This document shows, piece by piece, positions 51,127 through 51,224 of a stretch of DNA of 51,224 nucleotides. The notes beneath the pieces are model-generated. The model searched no databases. It saw only the letters and a program-made list of their open reading frames with translations, and was not told the DNA's origin. The DNA is from Terrimonas_A sp036262095 (GTDB lineage: Bacteria; Bacteroidota; Bacteroidia; Chitinophagales; Chitinophagaceae). The number at the start of each line of letters is the position of its first letter. Position 1 is the first letter of the stretch. The stretch lies in assembly GCA_036262095.1 (NCBI GenBank), contig DATAJQ010000223.1, forward strand, positions 1-51,224, given 5' to 3'. Position numbers and translations under genes: made by a program.

Positions 51127-51224
51127 ATGGCAAAACTAAATTTCGGCGGCGTTGAGGAAAACGTTGTGACCCGTGAAGAATTTCCTTTAAGCAAAGCGCA
51201 GGAAGTTTTAAAGAATGAAACAAT
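51127..51224 (+). CDS. ilvC: ketol-acid reductoisomerase, N-terminal part (runs off the window)
   Basis: Only 32 full codons are present, reading MAKLNFGGVEENVVTREEFP and on, which matches the start of Bacteroidota IlvC. The NADPH-binding domain and the rest lie beyond the end of the window. IlvC makes dihydroxy acids from acetolactate or acetohydroxybutyrate, which fits its position after ilvBN. Confidence 0.88.
   Translation, partial: MAKLNFGGVEENVVTREEFPLSKAQEVLKNET

Noticed and set aside
1..51224. CRISPR arrays, tRNA or rRNA genes, insertion sequences
   Set aside because: No regularly spaced repeats, cloverleaf-like genes or transposase-like proteins were seen; the palindromes found do not flank a transposase.

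Overview
The window looks like a chromosomal segment of a Bacteroidota bacterium, most likely of the Chitinophagaceae. The evidence is the makeup of the proteins: a YtxJ-type bacilliredoxin, a short PspC-like protein, a DUF6702-like protein, a HupE/UreJ-like protein, a mitochondrial-type aconitase and an FtsX/MacB-type permease. Several genes are also preceded by the Bacteroidota -7 promoter element TAnnTTTG (upstream of 6777, 7117, 20805, 26483, 29410, 36095 and 39184). No rRNA, tRNA, CRISPR array, phage gene or transposase was recognised. Taxonomy is inferred from protein character only.

Left part (1-20.8 kb) is mixed housekeeping and envelope genes: UbiX flavin prenyltransferase; a two-domain GH5-GH18 secreted glycosidase; small secreted proteins and lipoproteins; a METTL-like methyltransferase; an HExxH membrane protein; a secreted beta-propeller-like protein; YtxJ; an N-acetylmuramoyl-L-alanine amidase; a KTSC protein; cardiolipin synthase; a protease-like/outer-membrane-barrel fusion; a serine beta-lactamase-like hydrolase; aconitase; an FtsX/MacB permease; a PspC-like protein; and a cysteine desulfurase.

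Middle part (21-41 kb): a three-gene molybdenum aldehyde-oxidase operon of the PaoABC type with a Tat signal on the iron-sulfur subunit; GlmM; a methyltransferase; an LtaS-like sulfatase-fold enzyme divergent from a PAP2 phosphatase and a CNNM/CorC-type transporter; a DUF6702-like gene divergent from hupE and an M1 aminopeptidase; an SPFH (slipin) gene overlapping a ribbon-helix-helix regulator, with a tandem TGATATCA operator-like site at its promoter; then a leftward group with carA, a lipoprotein, aroQ and a MORN-like protein; and a 519-residue helical protein of unknown function.

Right part (41-51.2 kb) is a complete branched-chain amino acid block: leuA-leuC-leuD-leuB, then ilvE-ilvD-ilvB-ilvN-ilvC (ilvC runs off the window). 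Before ilvE lies what looks like a classic ribosome-mediated attenuator: a 34-codon leader peptide with an Ile3-Val3-Ile3 run, followed by a strong intrinsic terminator and a competing antiterminator pairing. A shorter Ile/Leu/Val-rich leader ORF precedes leuA. Spacers after leuA, leuC and leuB, and the one between carA and the 519-residue gene, carry related AT-rich palindromes. LeuA lacks the usual C-terminal feedback domain, so transcriptional control may carry more of the load.

The most interesting items are the ilv attenuator, the SPFH/RHH operator, the GH5-GH18 fusion, the protease-like/beta-barrel protein, and the palindrome families.
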